This document shows positions 23,757 through 35,481 of a stretch of 64,000 nucleotides of DNA, piece after piece. A program made the position numbers and the translations under genes. The number at the start of each line of letters is the position of its first letter. The first letter of the stretch is position 1. The stretch covers positions 6,036,543-6,100,542 of the forward strand of contig NC_035164.2 of assembly GCF_001659605.2 (NCBI RefSeq). Direction: 5' to 3'. Origin of the DNA: Manihot esculenta. Lineage: Eukaryota > Streptophyta > Magnoliopsida > Malpighiales > Euphorbiaceae. The notes below the pieces were generated by a model. It saw only the letters and a list, made by a program, of their open reading frames with translations. It was not told the origin of the DNA and did not search any database.

Positions 23757-23764
23757 TATAAAAA
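23757..23764 (+). promoter_or_regulatory. TATA box before the antisense extra gene of Tat copy A
   Basis: TATAAAAA in TCGAGTATAAAAACGAG, followed by a CT-rich leader. It lies 129 bp before the likely ATG at 23886. Copy B has the same box 131 bp before its ATG. Confidence 0.5.
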
Positions 23765-23885
23765 CGAGTCTTCACCTCCATTTTTTCACTTTCGATGTTT
23801 TCGTTGTTCTTGTTGCCTCTGTTTTCTATTTCTTAGAGTCTTTCTCACTTTTTCCTTCTTCTTCCAGGTTTTTCAAATCTCGGTT

Positions 23886-26490
23886 ATGCGCTTCTTTTTC
23901 GATGGTCCCTCTGCCGTTCCCTCAAGTTGAAAAGATCATTTCTAGGGTAACCCTCGCCTGTCCCCAGGAAACTTTCTAGCGATTCTTTCTTTTCATGGAG
24001 ACTCATTATATTCGGGCTCTAAATCTAAATGAACGGATTGCTCTATTCTCCTTGCCTCCTCCCCCGATATAGTGGATGCTAGTTCCGAGAGGAGGTTCAT
24101 TTTCTATTTAAAACAGATAGATTACAACCTTTCTTTCTCTTTTTTTGGTTTTGTCTACTTTGTTTTTAGATTTTACTAAGTCATCCCTCGGATGTTGACC
24201 CCAAATTCAATTATGTTCATGAGTGTCTTTGAGGCGATGTGTCAATGTTGGGCCTTTGCTCCCTCTTTGAGCTTGTTTAAGGCATTTTTCAAAATTTTAA
24301 AGGCTAATAATGGATTCTTGAGTTTGTGGCCGGAATGGCTTGGCCATTTTTACTGTCCACAAAGACTCTATTAAGCAATGGGCAGACAGTTTTGCCATAG
24401 TCGGAGCTAAGGGGAGCTTCGACTAGGGTTTATAGTTAGGATGGGGAACGGTGGATACCTTTTGTAATGTTTTCTCTTTTCTCTCCAAGTGGAAGCAGTT
24501 GTATTTTGCTCGAATCTCCTCCTTTCCTTTTAAATATGATGTTTTCAAGTGTCTGGATATCCACTCGAGGGAGGGGTGTTATGTTGCTGGTATTCGACTA
24601 TTCTTTTGTTGTTACTGGTATTCGACTATTCTTTTGTTGTTGCTCTTCTGTTAATTTTACTACTTTGTGTTTTTACTTATTTTGGATGTTTTTGCATCTT
24701 CTATCATCCTTATGGAGGACATTTTGAATCACTAGAGTTTTCTCTCAATCGTGATGTTGTCCAGCAAGCTCTAGAGGCTTTCAAGACCCGAAAAACCATG
24801 GACGTGGTCGTTGAGATGTTAGGGGTGGAGCCTGTGCCAGCTCAAGTTATGCCTTCCTTGTCTTCCACTAGGGCCAGTATGGAGTTGGCTTTAGTCAGGT
24901 GCGACTAGACTGAGGTCGTGCCTATGGCAGTTGAGGGTGCTCCTGCTCTTGGGAGTAATTTGGATGTTGTTATAGTAAGGGCAGTGGTTAATCCGAACAG
25001 GTCCTCTCCTATTGAGGAGGTCGAGGGAGGCTTGAAACGAAAGAATTCTCGTCTGCCACAGGAGATGACCACCACTTCTTTAGGGATGACAGGGAAGAAA
25101 AGGAGGTTGGTGAAGGAATCCGAGCTGATCGCTTCTCGAAAGGGGACTTTATGTTCCTCTCTTCTAAGAAAACCCTCCTCGGATAAATCGGGCAAGGGCA
25201 AAGGTAAGGAGGGCCAAACTCTAGAGGTTAGTGAGGGTCTTCCCACTACCTTAATTTCCAATGAGGCAAAGATGCCTTTTCAACTGAGCCTTGATTCTAC
25301 TCCTATCTTAATTGCTGAGTTGCTGAGCAACCACGTCTTCGGGCCATCCCCCAATTTGATTGAACCTCGGATGGCGAGCATAATTTGTAGGATGATTGAA
25401 TCCACCGAGCAGTCAAACTCTTTTACTACTCGAACAGAGGAGGACCTTTTGGGAGCTTCTAAAAGACAAGTTCTTCTAGTAATTTTCCTTACCTTTTCTT
25501 TTACTTTTGGGTTTTCTGATCTTTTTTGACTCATTTGCTTGTTTTTGCAGCTTTTGGGTGCTTTGTTAGAGCTTGAGAATAAAAGAGTCGTTGTTCGGGA
25601 GGCTGCCCTCTGAGATATTGAAAAAGCCAAAGAAGAGGAGGACGCCCGAGTAACTACTGTACTAAAGAGTCAGTACGAGGGAGAGATGAACTGGTTGGAA
25701 GGACTTCTCCAAGACAAACATGCCCAGGGTGAGAAGATTGCTCTCCTAAAGTTACAAATTGCTGAGGAGAGATTTGTTGCAGAAGCTAAACTCGATCAAG
25801 AGAAGGCTTCTGCAGATTAGAGAGAGAAGTCTTTCAACCCGGTCTACCCAGCTTGAGAGGGAGATGAAGAAATTGTCCGGGAACTGGGGGAGGTCAAGTT
25901 GGAGTTAAGTAGGGTTCAAGGGGACTTGAATGCTTCTGAAGCTGTGAAGAGACAGCTTGAAAGCGAGGTCCATGATCTTTCTAAGCGATGCAAGGACTAT
26001 GAAAAGAAGATTGTGGATGCTAGGCAGAGTGTTGAGTTAATCATCTAGAGCCAGTCAACAAATATCTTAAGTCGGACGAGTTTAAGGGCAAGGCCTTTAA
26101 ACAGTCCACTCGCTTTTATGCGACGGGCTTCAATGATGGCCTCTTAAAGGCTCGTGAGTCTTCGGCTGCTCCTTTTAGTACTCTTCGGACTTTAGAGTAT
26201 GACTTTGATGGTGAAGAAGTACAATACGGTCCTGACGACCGCGCTCTTCCCAAAGTGCACCCCCCTCTCCTCACAGGACTTTGGCTCGCTTGGCGGCTGA
26301 GTTTGATCAAGGTGCCAATCAAGTCGATGATGGTCTACCTGCGCTCAAGGTTGTAAATGCCCCTACAGATCCTCCTTCGGAAAGTGATGTTATAGCAGTT
26401 CCAACTTTCGCGGTTGCTATTGTTCTCGAGAATGCTTCCGAAGTTGAGCCTGACTTGGCTGGAGACCTTGCCTCTTTCGAGGAGACTTGA
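23886..26490 (+). pseudogene. Extra ORF of Tat copy A, antisense to its pol (putative gypsy-type transposon protein)
   Basis: Translation in changing frames gives an N-terminal region containing AMCQCWAFAPSLSLFKAFF and FLSLWPEWLGHFYC. I recognise this as the plant 'putative gypsy type transposon' domain (Pfam Transposase_28). A charged, Lys-rich middle (GKKRRLVKES) follows at 24918-25470. A probable 81-bp GT-AG intron lies at 25470-25550. After it come an EEEDARV...LEGLLQDK coiled coil (25560-26050) and an acidic end (EVEPDLAGDLASFEET) stopping at 26490. Internal stops (near 24902, 25612, 25818 and 26046) and frame changes make it a pseudogene. It lies between tandem array and LTR, opposite to pol. 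Extra ORFs in this place are known from Tat elements such as maize Grande; their function is unknown. Confidence 0.65.
25470..25550 (+). other. Probable intron in the copy A extra ORF
   Basis: It starts GTTCTTCTAG and ends TTTTTGCAG, and it contains an in-frame stop. Removing it joins a Lys/Ser-rich exon to the coiled-coil exon. Copy B has an intron of similar size at the matching place (48516-48578). Confidence 0.5.
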
Positions 26491-26939
26491 AGATCTTTCT
26501 CCTTTTCTTAAAGTTTATGCTTGTAAACACATAGTTAGCTTGCTTTTTGTATTTTAGTTTCTTTGTAATATATATATTTTCATTTAAATGGAGAATTTCT
26601 GCTTTTGGTTATAATTTTATTTCGCTTATTGGCTTAGATTCTTATGGGACATACTCAATCCTGTCTTTTGTTGACATGAAATCTTAATATTTTGTTAAAT
26701 GGGTAGGGCATTTACGACTTGTTTTAGCCCTGATGGCCTGCCAAGGTAATTATAATTTAAGATTCATGTGAATAAAATAAATAATAAATATGTCACTTAA
26801 AAAGGATCTTATGAAAACTACTTATAAATAAAAATCTTTAAAGGTTATGACACACTTCGCTTTTTTGTTTCATATTATCACCCCATACCTCTTCTTTTGA
26901 AAGGATGTTGTGAACTTTCTGGATGTGGCCTTATTTTTG
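26491..26939. other. 3' untranslated stretch between extra ORF and tandem array
   Basis: AT-rich, with a TAATATATATATTTTC run near 26565. It probably holds the poly(A) site of the extra gene. No coding potential. Confidence 0.4.
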
Positions 26940-28040
26940 CCTTCAAGGTTTTTCCCTTATGCTTAGCTTTGTTTTCGTCCCTAGGCTTTTTGCTCTATCG
27001 TGCCTTCTTTAACCTTGAGTCTGTTTTTGGGTTTTTATCCTTAGTATTCTTCTGAGCATTTTGTCCTTTCATGCCCTCTAGGCACTTAGCCCTGAGTTTG
27101 CTTTTGGACTTTATGCCCTTAGTATGCTTTCGAGTATTTTTACTCTTTCATTTTTTCTAGGTACTTAACCCTGATTTTGCTTCTGAATTTTTTTGCCCTT
27201 ATCTCGCTTTTAGACTTTTAGCCCTGACTTCTCTTCCGGGGTCTTTTTCCCTTAGCATGCTTCTGAGCATTTTTGCTCTTTCATTTTTTTGAGCACTTAG
27301 CCCTAATTTTGCTTCCAAGCTCTTCTGCCCTTAGCGTGCTTCCAAGCATTTTTTCCCTTTCATTTTTTCTGGGCACTTAGCCCTGACTTTGCTTCCGGGC
27401 TCTTCTACCGTTAGCGTACTCTCGAGCATTTTTGCTTTTTCATTTTTTCTGGGCACTTAGCCCTAATTTCGCTTTCGAGCTCTTCTGCCCTTATTTCGCT
27501 TTCGGGCTCTTAGCCTTGACTTCACTTCTAGGGTCTTTTGCCCTTAGGGTGCTTCTGAGCATTTTTGCTCTTTCATTTTTTCTAGGCACTTAGCCCTGAT
27601 TCCGCTTCCGGGCTCTTCTGCCCTTAGCGTGCTTCCGAGCATTTTTGCCCTTTCATTTTTCCTGAGCACTTAGCCCTAATTTCGCTTTTGGGCTCTTAGC
27701 CCTGACTTCACTTCCGAGCTCTTCTGCTTTTAGTGTGCTCCTAAGCATTTTTGCTCTTTCATTTTTTCTGGGCACTTAGCCCTAATTTCGCTTCTAAGCT
27801 CTTAGTCTTGATTATGCTTCCGGGCTCTTATGCCCTTAGCGTGCTTCCGAGCATTTTTTCCCTTTCATTTTTTCTGCGCACTTAGCTCTAATTTTGCTTC
27901 CAGGCTCTTAGTCCTAACTTCGCTTCTGGGCTCTTCTGCCCTTAGCGTGCTCCAGAGCACTTTTGCTCTTTCATTTTTTCTAGTAACTTAGCCCCAATTT
28001 TGCTTCCGGACTCTTAGCCCAGATTTCGCTTTTGGGCTCT
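26940..28040. repeat. Tandem array of about 80-bp units in Tat copy A
   Basis: About a dozen degenerate units, each with CCCTTAGCGTGCTTCCGAGC, ATTTTTGCCCTTTCATTTTT, GGGCACTTAGCCCTGATTT and GCTTCCGGGCTCTTCTG. It occupies the same place as the arrays of copies B and C (between extra ORF and pol end), but the unit sequence is unrelated. That marks copy A as a different Tat family. A shorter repeat based on CTTACTGGCGATTTT follows at 28040-28133, with part of it reappearing at 37777. Confidence 0.8.
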
Positions 28041-28128
28041 TTTGAGATTCAGGCAACTTTACTGGCAATTTTCTGATATTCAAGCTCATGACCTTACTGG
28101 CGATTTTTTGGGATTCAAACTCGTGGCC

Positions 28129-28133
28129 TTACT
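28129..28133. other. Left target-site duplication of E1
   Basis: TTACT on the left versus CTACT at 37777-37781. One mismatch is consistent with age. Confidence 0.6.
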
Positions 28134-30093
28134 TGTAATACCCGGCTAGACTCCGGTATCGGAATTCCTACCGTCCGGTGGAATTTCAGATGTCGGAGAC
28201 CTCTAGAAGGGTAAAACCATGTTTTTATGAAATGTTTTAATGTTTTTGATGATATTAAGTAAAGAGGAAATGAGTTTTTGAATAAAGCACCCTTGGAGGA
28301 AAACTCAGGTTCGGCCGCCGAAACTCAAAGTTCGGCCGCCGAACATGCATGCATTTTGGGTGTGCTTTAGGCCCCCGAAGGCATAAGTGAGGGAAGTCCA
28401 GGTTCGACCGCCGAACCTCAAATTCGGCCGCCGAACATGGCATGCATGCGGAGGCACGTTCGTCCCCCGAACGTGGCCTGGCCAGCCACTATAAAAGGGT
28501 CCCTTAGCCGAAAACGGGCGAGCTTTTTCCCCATTTTCGGCCAAGGTGAGCTCTCCGCCGTCCCTCACCAATCTTTGATGTTTTTCCTCTAGATCTTTCA
28601 AGATTTTCATCTGTTTTAACTTTGTTTTGAAGATTTGAGCTTTTGAGCAAAGTTTTGGAGCTTGGAGGTTCAAGAACCCACTCTCTCCCACCTTCGAGTT
28701 TTAGGTCGTCTCTCTCTCGATCTTCAAGAGGTAAGAGCCGATCTTAAGCTCATTGCATGTTTAAAGTTAGTTTTATGAAGATCTTTAGGGTAGAATGCAT
28801 GTTTAGCTTATAGTTAGGTTTTTGAGTTTATGTTATGTTTTGAGCAATGTATGTTGGATTTGTGTTGCTTGATGTGTTGTAGTTGGGGTTTAAGGTAGTT
28901 TGAGACCCCTAGGAGCTTGTATGCATGTTTTGGTTGAGCTAAATGCATAATGGCATGAGTTTGAGGCATTTGTACATGTTTGAACCAAGTTTCTGCCCTT
29001 CGGGAGAAACCAGGTTCGGCAGCCGAAAGGACTTTCGGCCGCCGAACCCTCTTGTGGAGGCAGCCTTCGGCTGCCGAAGCTTGCCCCCGAAAGGAGACTT
29101 TCGTCTCTGTCTGGGAGTTTCGGCCGCCGAAGGTGCCGCCGAACCTGCCTGACTTTCGGCTCTGGAGGGACTTTCGGCCGCCGAACCTGCCGCCGAAAGT
29201 GCCCTGTCCAGCCTTCTTTTACATGTTTTGCATGATTGTTTCATGATGTTTCAGGGGGTTTTTGGGGAGTAGTTTAGAGTTATGTTCATGTTTGGTTGGT
29301 CCCTCATTTGAGTCCACCTGTGTAGGTTCGGACCCGAGGAACCGAGGACCCCAGCAGTGAGTTCAGCTGCTTCTGAGTCAGTAGAGCTTCAGCTAGAGGT
29401 GAGTAGAATAACTCTTATGCTTTTAAATAATAAACCCATTTTAGCATGATTCACGCATCATGAATGACATGAGATATTTAGGTTGTTTGCATTAGAAATC
29501 ACGAATATGTTGCATTGCATAATATGTTGATGATGTGGATGAATGTTGAATGATCCTTTAGTCCTCGTATGATATGATATGATGATGATACGGTACGAAA
29601 GACCAGTGAGGCCCATTCTATGCCCCTGGCATTATGGAATGTTATGTCATGCTATGTTATGATTATGTAAGAGAAAGACCAGTGAGGCCCATTCTATGCC
29701 CCTGACACAGTTGGAACATGTAGAGGACTATTGGTGACAAATTCATCCTTGACCCTATGGATATTGTAATCCCTTTTGTTACATGATCTTAGATGTTTTA
29801 TGATGTAGATGTAAACCAACTCAACACATGTTATGCCACCCATTGGGGGCATTGATGAGGTCCCACAGAGGGGCCAATGTTTATGATTATGGCTATGTTC
29901 AGTGCATGCGCAGGTTGAGTTTGGTGTATGAGAAAATGAATGAAAGAAAAGTTTTAACTTTTATATATGTTGTTGATCATGTATGGGATTAAGCAGGTTC
30001 ACAGGATGTATGTTTGGCTTGCTACGGGTCCCGGCGGCCTTAAGTCGACCCGGATCCTAACGCCGGTAGCGGTCCGATTTTCGGATCGTTACA
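28134..30093 (+). repeat. 5' LTR of E1 (1960 bp)
   Basis: It starts TGTAATACCCGG and ends ATCGTTACA. The TATA box is at 28489-28497. It lacks 259 bp present in the 3' LTR, between two CTTGA copies, and has two rather than three copies of the GACCAGTGAGGCCCATTCTA unit. Eight exact TTCGG-NNN-CCGAA sites fall in two clusters, before the TATA box and in the downstream half. Confidence 0.93.
28489..28497 (+). promoter_or_regulatory. E1 LTR promoter TATA box
   Basis: CTATAAAAG follows GGCCTGGCCAGCCA. The same block is present in every Tekay LTR of the window, for example 35851-35859, 40004-40012 and, on minus, 60506-60515. Confidence 0.7.
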
Positions 30094-30096
30094 GAA

Positions 30097-30109
30097 TGGT
30101 ATCAGAGCC
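30097..30109 (+). other. Primer binding site of E1 (initiator tRNA-Met)
   Basis: TGGTATCAGAGCC starts 3 nt after the LTR. It is complementary to the 3' end of plant initiator tRNA-Met, the usual primer of plant gypsy elements. Confidence 0.9.
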
Positions 30110-30355
30110 CAAGGTTCATATGGTCGGACCTAGAGTGTCGGGCTCATAGATGTTATAGAAGGTCAAGCACAATAGGAAGGTCATGTCCACTAGGATAGGA
30201 TGTGGAGTCCTGTCTTACATGATGATGTGAAATGCCATGATGATATGCATGTGCATTAATGATATGCTATGATGTGTGATGCGGGTTCATGTATGCCCAC
30301 ATGAACCATATGATGCTAATGTTTATGTGATGTGTACTGTTTTTCAGAAAACAAG

Positions 30356-33300
30356 ATGAGAGGAACTCGTCGATCAGCAAGATTGACTGGAGTACCACCC
30401 GAGGATGAGGGCACGAGCGCCCGTCCTCCAGCATTGCCTAGGGCAATGTCTAGTAGGTCTAACAGAGAAAGAGCAGTAAGAGACCCTAGAAGGTCTTTGG
30501 ATCTGGGTAGAAGCAGATCAGTCAGAGGAACAGTTCAGGGAGGAGCGTCCGAGGACATGGGGGATGGTATGGATGTAGAGCAGAGGAGGGATGGTATGGA
30601 TGTAGAGCAGAGGAGGGATGGTATGGATGTAGAGCAGAGGAGGGATGGCAGTTTGGGAGTTAGCATGTCAGAAGAGGGAATGGGGGAATCCCAAGGAGGC
30701 ACTCAGGCCTCGGGATTTGTTCAGCCACCTTACTACCCACCCTTCTCACAAGATCCCGGGTATTCGATGGGAGGTACATCGGATTACCCTAGCTTCACCC
30801 CTTATCCCACACAGATGCCATACCCACCCTACTACCCACCATATTCACAATACCCAATGTATCCACCCCCACCTTACTATCCAAATCCAGTAAACCCTAC
30901 CTCAGAAAATGTTGCACCACCTCCTCCTCCAGCAGAACCAGCAGCCCCAGCTACTCAACCTCCTAGACCTAGCTCAGCCAGTGGGAGCAAGGTCAAGATG
31001 ACAGACTACATGAAGTTGGGTGCTCCCCAGTATGAAAAAGGGGATGACCCATTTGTGTATCTTGAAAGGGTTAAGGTGATTACAGATGAGATTGGGGCTG
31101 ATGATAGTAGAGCCATACAGATGGCTGGGTTCACACTTAAGTGCAAGAAGGCACGAGAGTGGTTCAAGAATTATGTGAACCCGAGAGTGGATAGCATGTC
31201 TTGGGAAGAGTTCGCAAACGAGTTTGCAGGATGGGCTTTCCCAGATAGTTCAAGGGAGCTAAAGATGATAGAGTTTGAGCAGTTGAGGCAGACTGATGAG
31301 ATGAGCGTAGAGGATTTCACAGACAGATTCTTGGAGCTGTTGCCTTTTGCAGGGCAAAATCTTGACTCGGATCAGAAAAGGTCAAGGAGGTATATCATGA
31401 AACTCCACTCCAGATATTCCTCCTTGATCCAATCAGCAGATAGGGAGAGCTTCCATACCATAGTGGATATGGCCCGAAAAATGGAGGCCAGTGCCATCGT
31501 TCAGGGGACAGTTAAGCAGTCAGTGGTACAGCCTTCTGGTTCTAAGACCCCAGGCTCTTCTTCTTTTAGTGCAGCAGCTTCAGGCAGCAAGAGGTGGAGC
31601 AGTACCACCAAGAAGTCGAAGAAGAATAAGTTTTGGAACAAGGTCAAGTCCAGTCTGGGACTGGGGAGTGGCGTGAGTTCTGGTGCGGATAATGCAGTAT
31701 GCAAGAAGTGTGGGAGACCGCACAAGGGAGTATGTCAGGTTGGGACGACAACCTGCTTCAGATGTGGGCAGGAGGGACACATGGCTCGGGAGTGTCCTAG
31801 GGCAGCTTTTGGAGCACAGTCTCAGCAAATGGCTTCAGGTAGTGTAGCGCAGCCAGCAGCTCCAGCCACGACTCAGGCTAGTGGCAGAGGCAGAGGGAGA
31901 GGGTCAGCCTCTTCTTCAGCGGGTTTCAGAGGTGAAGGTCCATCAGCTCCAGCACGGATCTTCACGATGACTCAACAGGAGGCAGATGCATCTAACACCG
32001 TGGTGGCAGGTAACTTAGTCATTGGTTGTTCTGATGTGTATGCCTTGATGGACCCTGGTGCATCTCATTCTTTTATTGCTCCGAGAGCCGTTCAGAGGTT
32101 GGGGTTGATGATCTCTGAGTTAGAGTGTCCTCTCTGGGTCAGTGGACCCAAGTGTGACCCATCAGTGGCAGAGTCAGTCTGCCAGTACAGTCCAGTCTTT
32201 GTTGAGGGAAGATGCCTTTCCGCCGACCTTGTGGTTCTAGATTTGACAGATTTTGACGTCATTCTAGGGATGGACTGGTTATCTACCCATAGTGCTACCT
32301 TGGACTGCAGGGACAAGGTAGTCAGGTTCAGAGGTCAGGATGGGTCAGAGGTTGTCTTCAGGGGAGACAGGAGGGGTACACCTAGAGGTCTGATATCAGC
32401 TCTTCAGGCTCGTAGGTTGCTGAGGAAGGGATGTCAAGGGTATTTGGCTCATGTGAGAGAGCTTAGCAGTCAGGTTAGAGAGCCCGCCTCGGTGCCAATG
32501 GTTAGAGAGTTTCTAGACGTCTTCCCAGACGAGCTGCCAGGTTTACCACCTGCTAGGGAGATAGAGTTCGAGATAGAATTGATGCCTGGAACCCGACCGA
32601 TCTCTATTCCTCCCTACAGGATGGCTCCAGCTGAGTTGAAGGAATTGAAAGAACAGTTGCAAGAGCTGGTAGAAAAGGGCTTCATCCGACCGAGCACTTC
32701 ACCTTGGGGTGCACCAGTTTTGTTTGTGAGAAAGAAGGATGGATCTCTTAGACTTTGTATCGACTACAGGCAGTTGAACAAAGTCACTACAAAGAATAAG
32801 TACCCATTGCCAAGGATCGACGATCTATTTGACCAGCTAGCTGGAGCAGGTTGTTTCTCCAAAATAGATCTGAGATCGGGGTACCATCAGTTGAGGATCA
32901 GAGAAGATGATGTGCCAAAGACAGCTTTCAGGACCAGATATGGGCATTTTGAGTTCCTTGTAATGCCGTTCGGGTTAACCAATGCCCCTGCAGCATTCAT
33001 GGATCTTATGAACAGAGTGTTTAGCCAGTACCTGGATCACTTCGTTATTGTCTTCATAGATGATATCTTAGTGTATTCCAGGAATGCAGAGGAGCATGCC
33101 CATCATCTGCGGTTGGTTTTGCAGATCTTGAGGGAACATGGCTTGTATGCCAAGTTCTCTAAGTGTGAGTTCTGGCTGAGGAGCATTTCGTTCTTGGGGC
33201 ATGTAGTGTCAGAAAATGGAATAGAGGTGGACCCCAAGAAGACAGAAACTGTGGCTAACTGGCCTAGACCCATTTCAGTGACAGAGATCAGAAGTTTCTT

Positions 33301-34978
33301 GGGTTTGGCAGGTTACTACAGGAGGTTCGTTCAGGACTTCTCAAAGATTGCAGCTCCTCTAACCAGGTTGACCAGGAAGAATCAGAAGTTTGTGTGGACC
33401 GACCAGTGCGAAGAGAGTTTTGAAGAGCTTAAGAAGAGGTTGACTTCAGCACCAGTGTTAGCTCTGCCATCCAGTGATGAGGACTTTACAGTCTTTTATG
33501 ATGCGTCCCGTGTGGGACTGGGTTGTGTACTAATGCAGAACGAGAGGGTGATTGCTTATGCTTCCAGGCAGCTGAAGAAGCATGAGTTGAATTACCCCGC
33601 ACATGACCTTGAGATGGCAGCAGTAATCTTTGCACTCAAGATGTGGAGGCACTACCTCTATGGGGTAAAATGTGAGATCTTTACAGATCATAAGAGCCTA
33701 CAGCACATCCTGAGTCAAAGAGATTTGAATTTGAGACAGAGGAGATGGGTAGAGCTGCTGAGTGACTACGATTGCAAGATTCAGTATCATCCGGGTAAGG
33801 CGAATGTTGTGGCAGACGCCCTAAGCCGGAAGTCACTAGGCAGTTTATCCCACATATCGGCAGAGAGGAGGCCAGTGGTGAAGGAGTTTTACAAGCTCGT
33901 TGAGGAAGGTCTACAATTGGAGTTGTCTGGTACAGGTGCTTTGGTAGCCCAGATGAGAGTGGCACCCGTGTTTCTGGGGCAGGTGGCTCAGAAACAGCAT
34001 GAGGACCCAGAGTTAGTGAACATTGCCAGGACTGTTCAGTCAGGCAAAGATAGTGAGTTCAGATTCGACAGTAAAGGGATCCTCCGCTATGGGAGCATAC
34101 TATGTGTACTAGATGACATAAGGCTAAAAGGAGACATTATGAGAGAGGCTCATAATGCAAGATACAGCGTTCACCCCGGAGCCACCAAGATGTATCAAGA
34201 TTTGAAGAAAGTTTATTGGTGGCCAGCGATGAAGAAAGAAGTGGCACAATTTGTGTCAGCCTGTGAAGTGTGTCAGAGGGTGAAGCTGGAACATCAGAAG
34301 CCGGCTGGAATGCTTAACCCGCTACCTATTCTAGAGTGGAAATGGGAGAATATAGCTATGGACTTCGTAGTGGGGTTACCGGCGACGTCCAACAGATTGG
34401 ACTCCATATGGGTGATTGTGGACAGACTCACCAAATCTGCTCACTTCATCCTTGTCAGGAGTGGCTATTCTGTGGACAAGTTGGCGCAGGTGTATGTTGA
34501 TGAGATCGTCAGGCTACATGGGGTTCCTGTTTCAATAGTGTCTGATAGAGGGCCTCAGTTCACCTCCAGGTTTTGGCGAAGTCTGCAAAATGCCATGGGT
34601 ACTAGGTTGGATTTCAGTACTGCCTTCCACCCCCAGACTGATGGACAATCAGAAACGACCATCCAGACTATCGAGGATATGCTCAGAATGTGTGTGCTGG
34701 ACTTTGGCGGTTCTTGGAGGCAGCATCTACCTTTGGTGGAGTTTGCCTACAATAACAGCCATCATGCTAGCATTGGGATGGCTCCATATGAAGCCTTGTA
34801 TGGAAGGAAGTGCAGGTCACCTGTTTGCTGGGAAGAAGTTGGAGAAAAGGCCTTGGCAGGGCCTGAGCTAGTAGAGATTACCAGCAGGGTGGTACCCATA
34901 ATCAGAGAAAGGATCAAGACTGCTGCAAGCAGACAGAAGAGTTATGCAGACATCCGCAAAAGACAGGTAGAGTTTTAG
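30356..34978 (+). pseudogene. E1 gag-pol polyprotein, ended by a premature stop
   Basis: Continuous frame of 1540 codons from the first ATG ([10 protein letters not shown]) to TAG at 34976. A Pro/Tyr-rich N-terminus is followed by the gag core from about residue 215, a CCHC knuckle ([14 protein letters not shown]) at about 467, protease DPGAS at about 566, RT with FIDD at about 900-903, RNase H with its first Asp near 1049, and integrase with Asp 1336, Asp 1397 and Glu 1433 (D,D-35-E spacing). E2 has CAG where E1 has the TAG, so a C-to-T change cut off the integrase tail. The first ATG is preferred over the upstream GTG. Near 30562-30642 a 27-bp unit (GMDVEQRRD) is present three times, against a single version in E2. 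Confidence 0.9.
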
Positions 34979-35392
34979 GAGGGGGATCTGGTATTGCTCA
35001 AGGTGTCTCCAATGAAAGGAGTGGTTCGCTTTGGGAAGAAAGGTAAACTAGCCCCACGATACATCGGACCCTTCGAAGTCTTGCAAAAGATTGGGAATGT
35101 GTCGTACAAGCTGGATTTACCTGCTTCAATGGAAAGAATCCATCCGGTTTTCCATGTTTCCATGTTGAGGAAGTTTGTGTCAGATCCGAGCAAGGTTCTT
35201 AGTGAGCCTGATATGGAGATCCAAGAGGATCTCACCTATGTTGAGCAGCCAGTACGGATCATAGACACCCAGATCAGAAAGCTAAGAAACAAGGAAATCC
35301 AAAGTCTTGTGGAACCACCACAATATGGAAGAGTGCACCTGGGAGACACGGGAGTCCATGCTCCAGCAATACCCTTATCTTTTCTAAGGTAA
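34979..35392 (+). pseudogene. E1 integrase tail and frameshifted chromodomain
   Basis: The frame continues after the TAG with the GPF/Y-type module ([11 protein letters not shown]) and the start of the chromodomain ([21 protein letters not shown]). An 8-bp deletion near 35300, relative to E2, then shifts the frame and replaces the rest of the chromodomain, ending at 35392. Chromodomains of this group direct integration to chromatin marks; this one would not fold. Confidence 0.85.
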
Positions 35393-35458
35393 GTTCCTTG
35401 TGAGTTTTATGTGCTTTGCATGTATGTTATGTGTCTGCCATGCTATGTGCTAGTTGAG

Positions 35459-35480
35459 GAACATTCGGGGACGAATGTTC
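35459..35480 (+). other. Perfect 9-bp hairpin before the E1 polypurine tract
   Basis: GAACATTCG, loop GGGA, CGAATGTTC. E2 has the same hairpin at 53292-53313 in the same relation to its tract. Confidence 0.75.
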
Positions 35481-35481
35481 T

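Noticed and set aside
28305..29246. Several open frames on both strands in Tekay LTRs (repeated near 35667-36625, 49878-50299, 51896-52212, 52576-53163 and 59634-60757)
   Set aside because: They arise from CG-rich palindrome clusters without stops; the same peptides repeat in every LTR on both strands, and no protein family fits.
30332..30355. Upstream GTG as start of E1 gag-pol
   Set aside because: The ATG at 30356 matches the corresponding ATG in E2 ([10 protein letters not shown]) and fits eukaryotic initiation.
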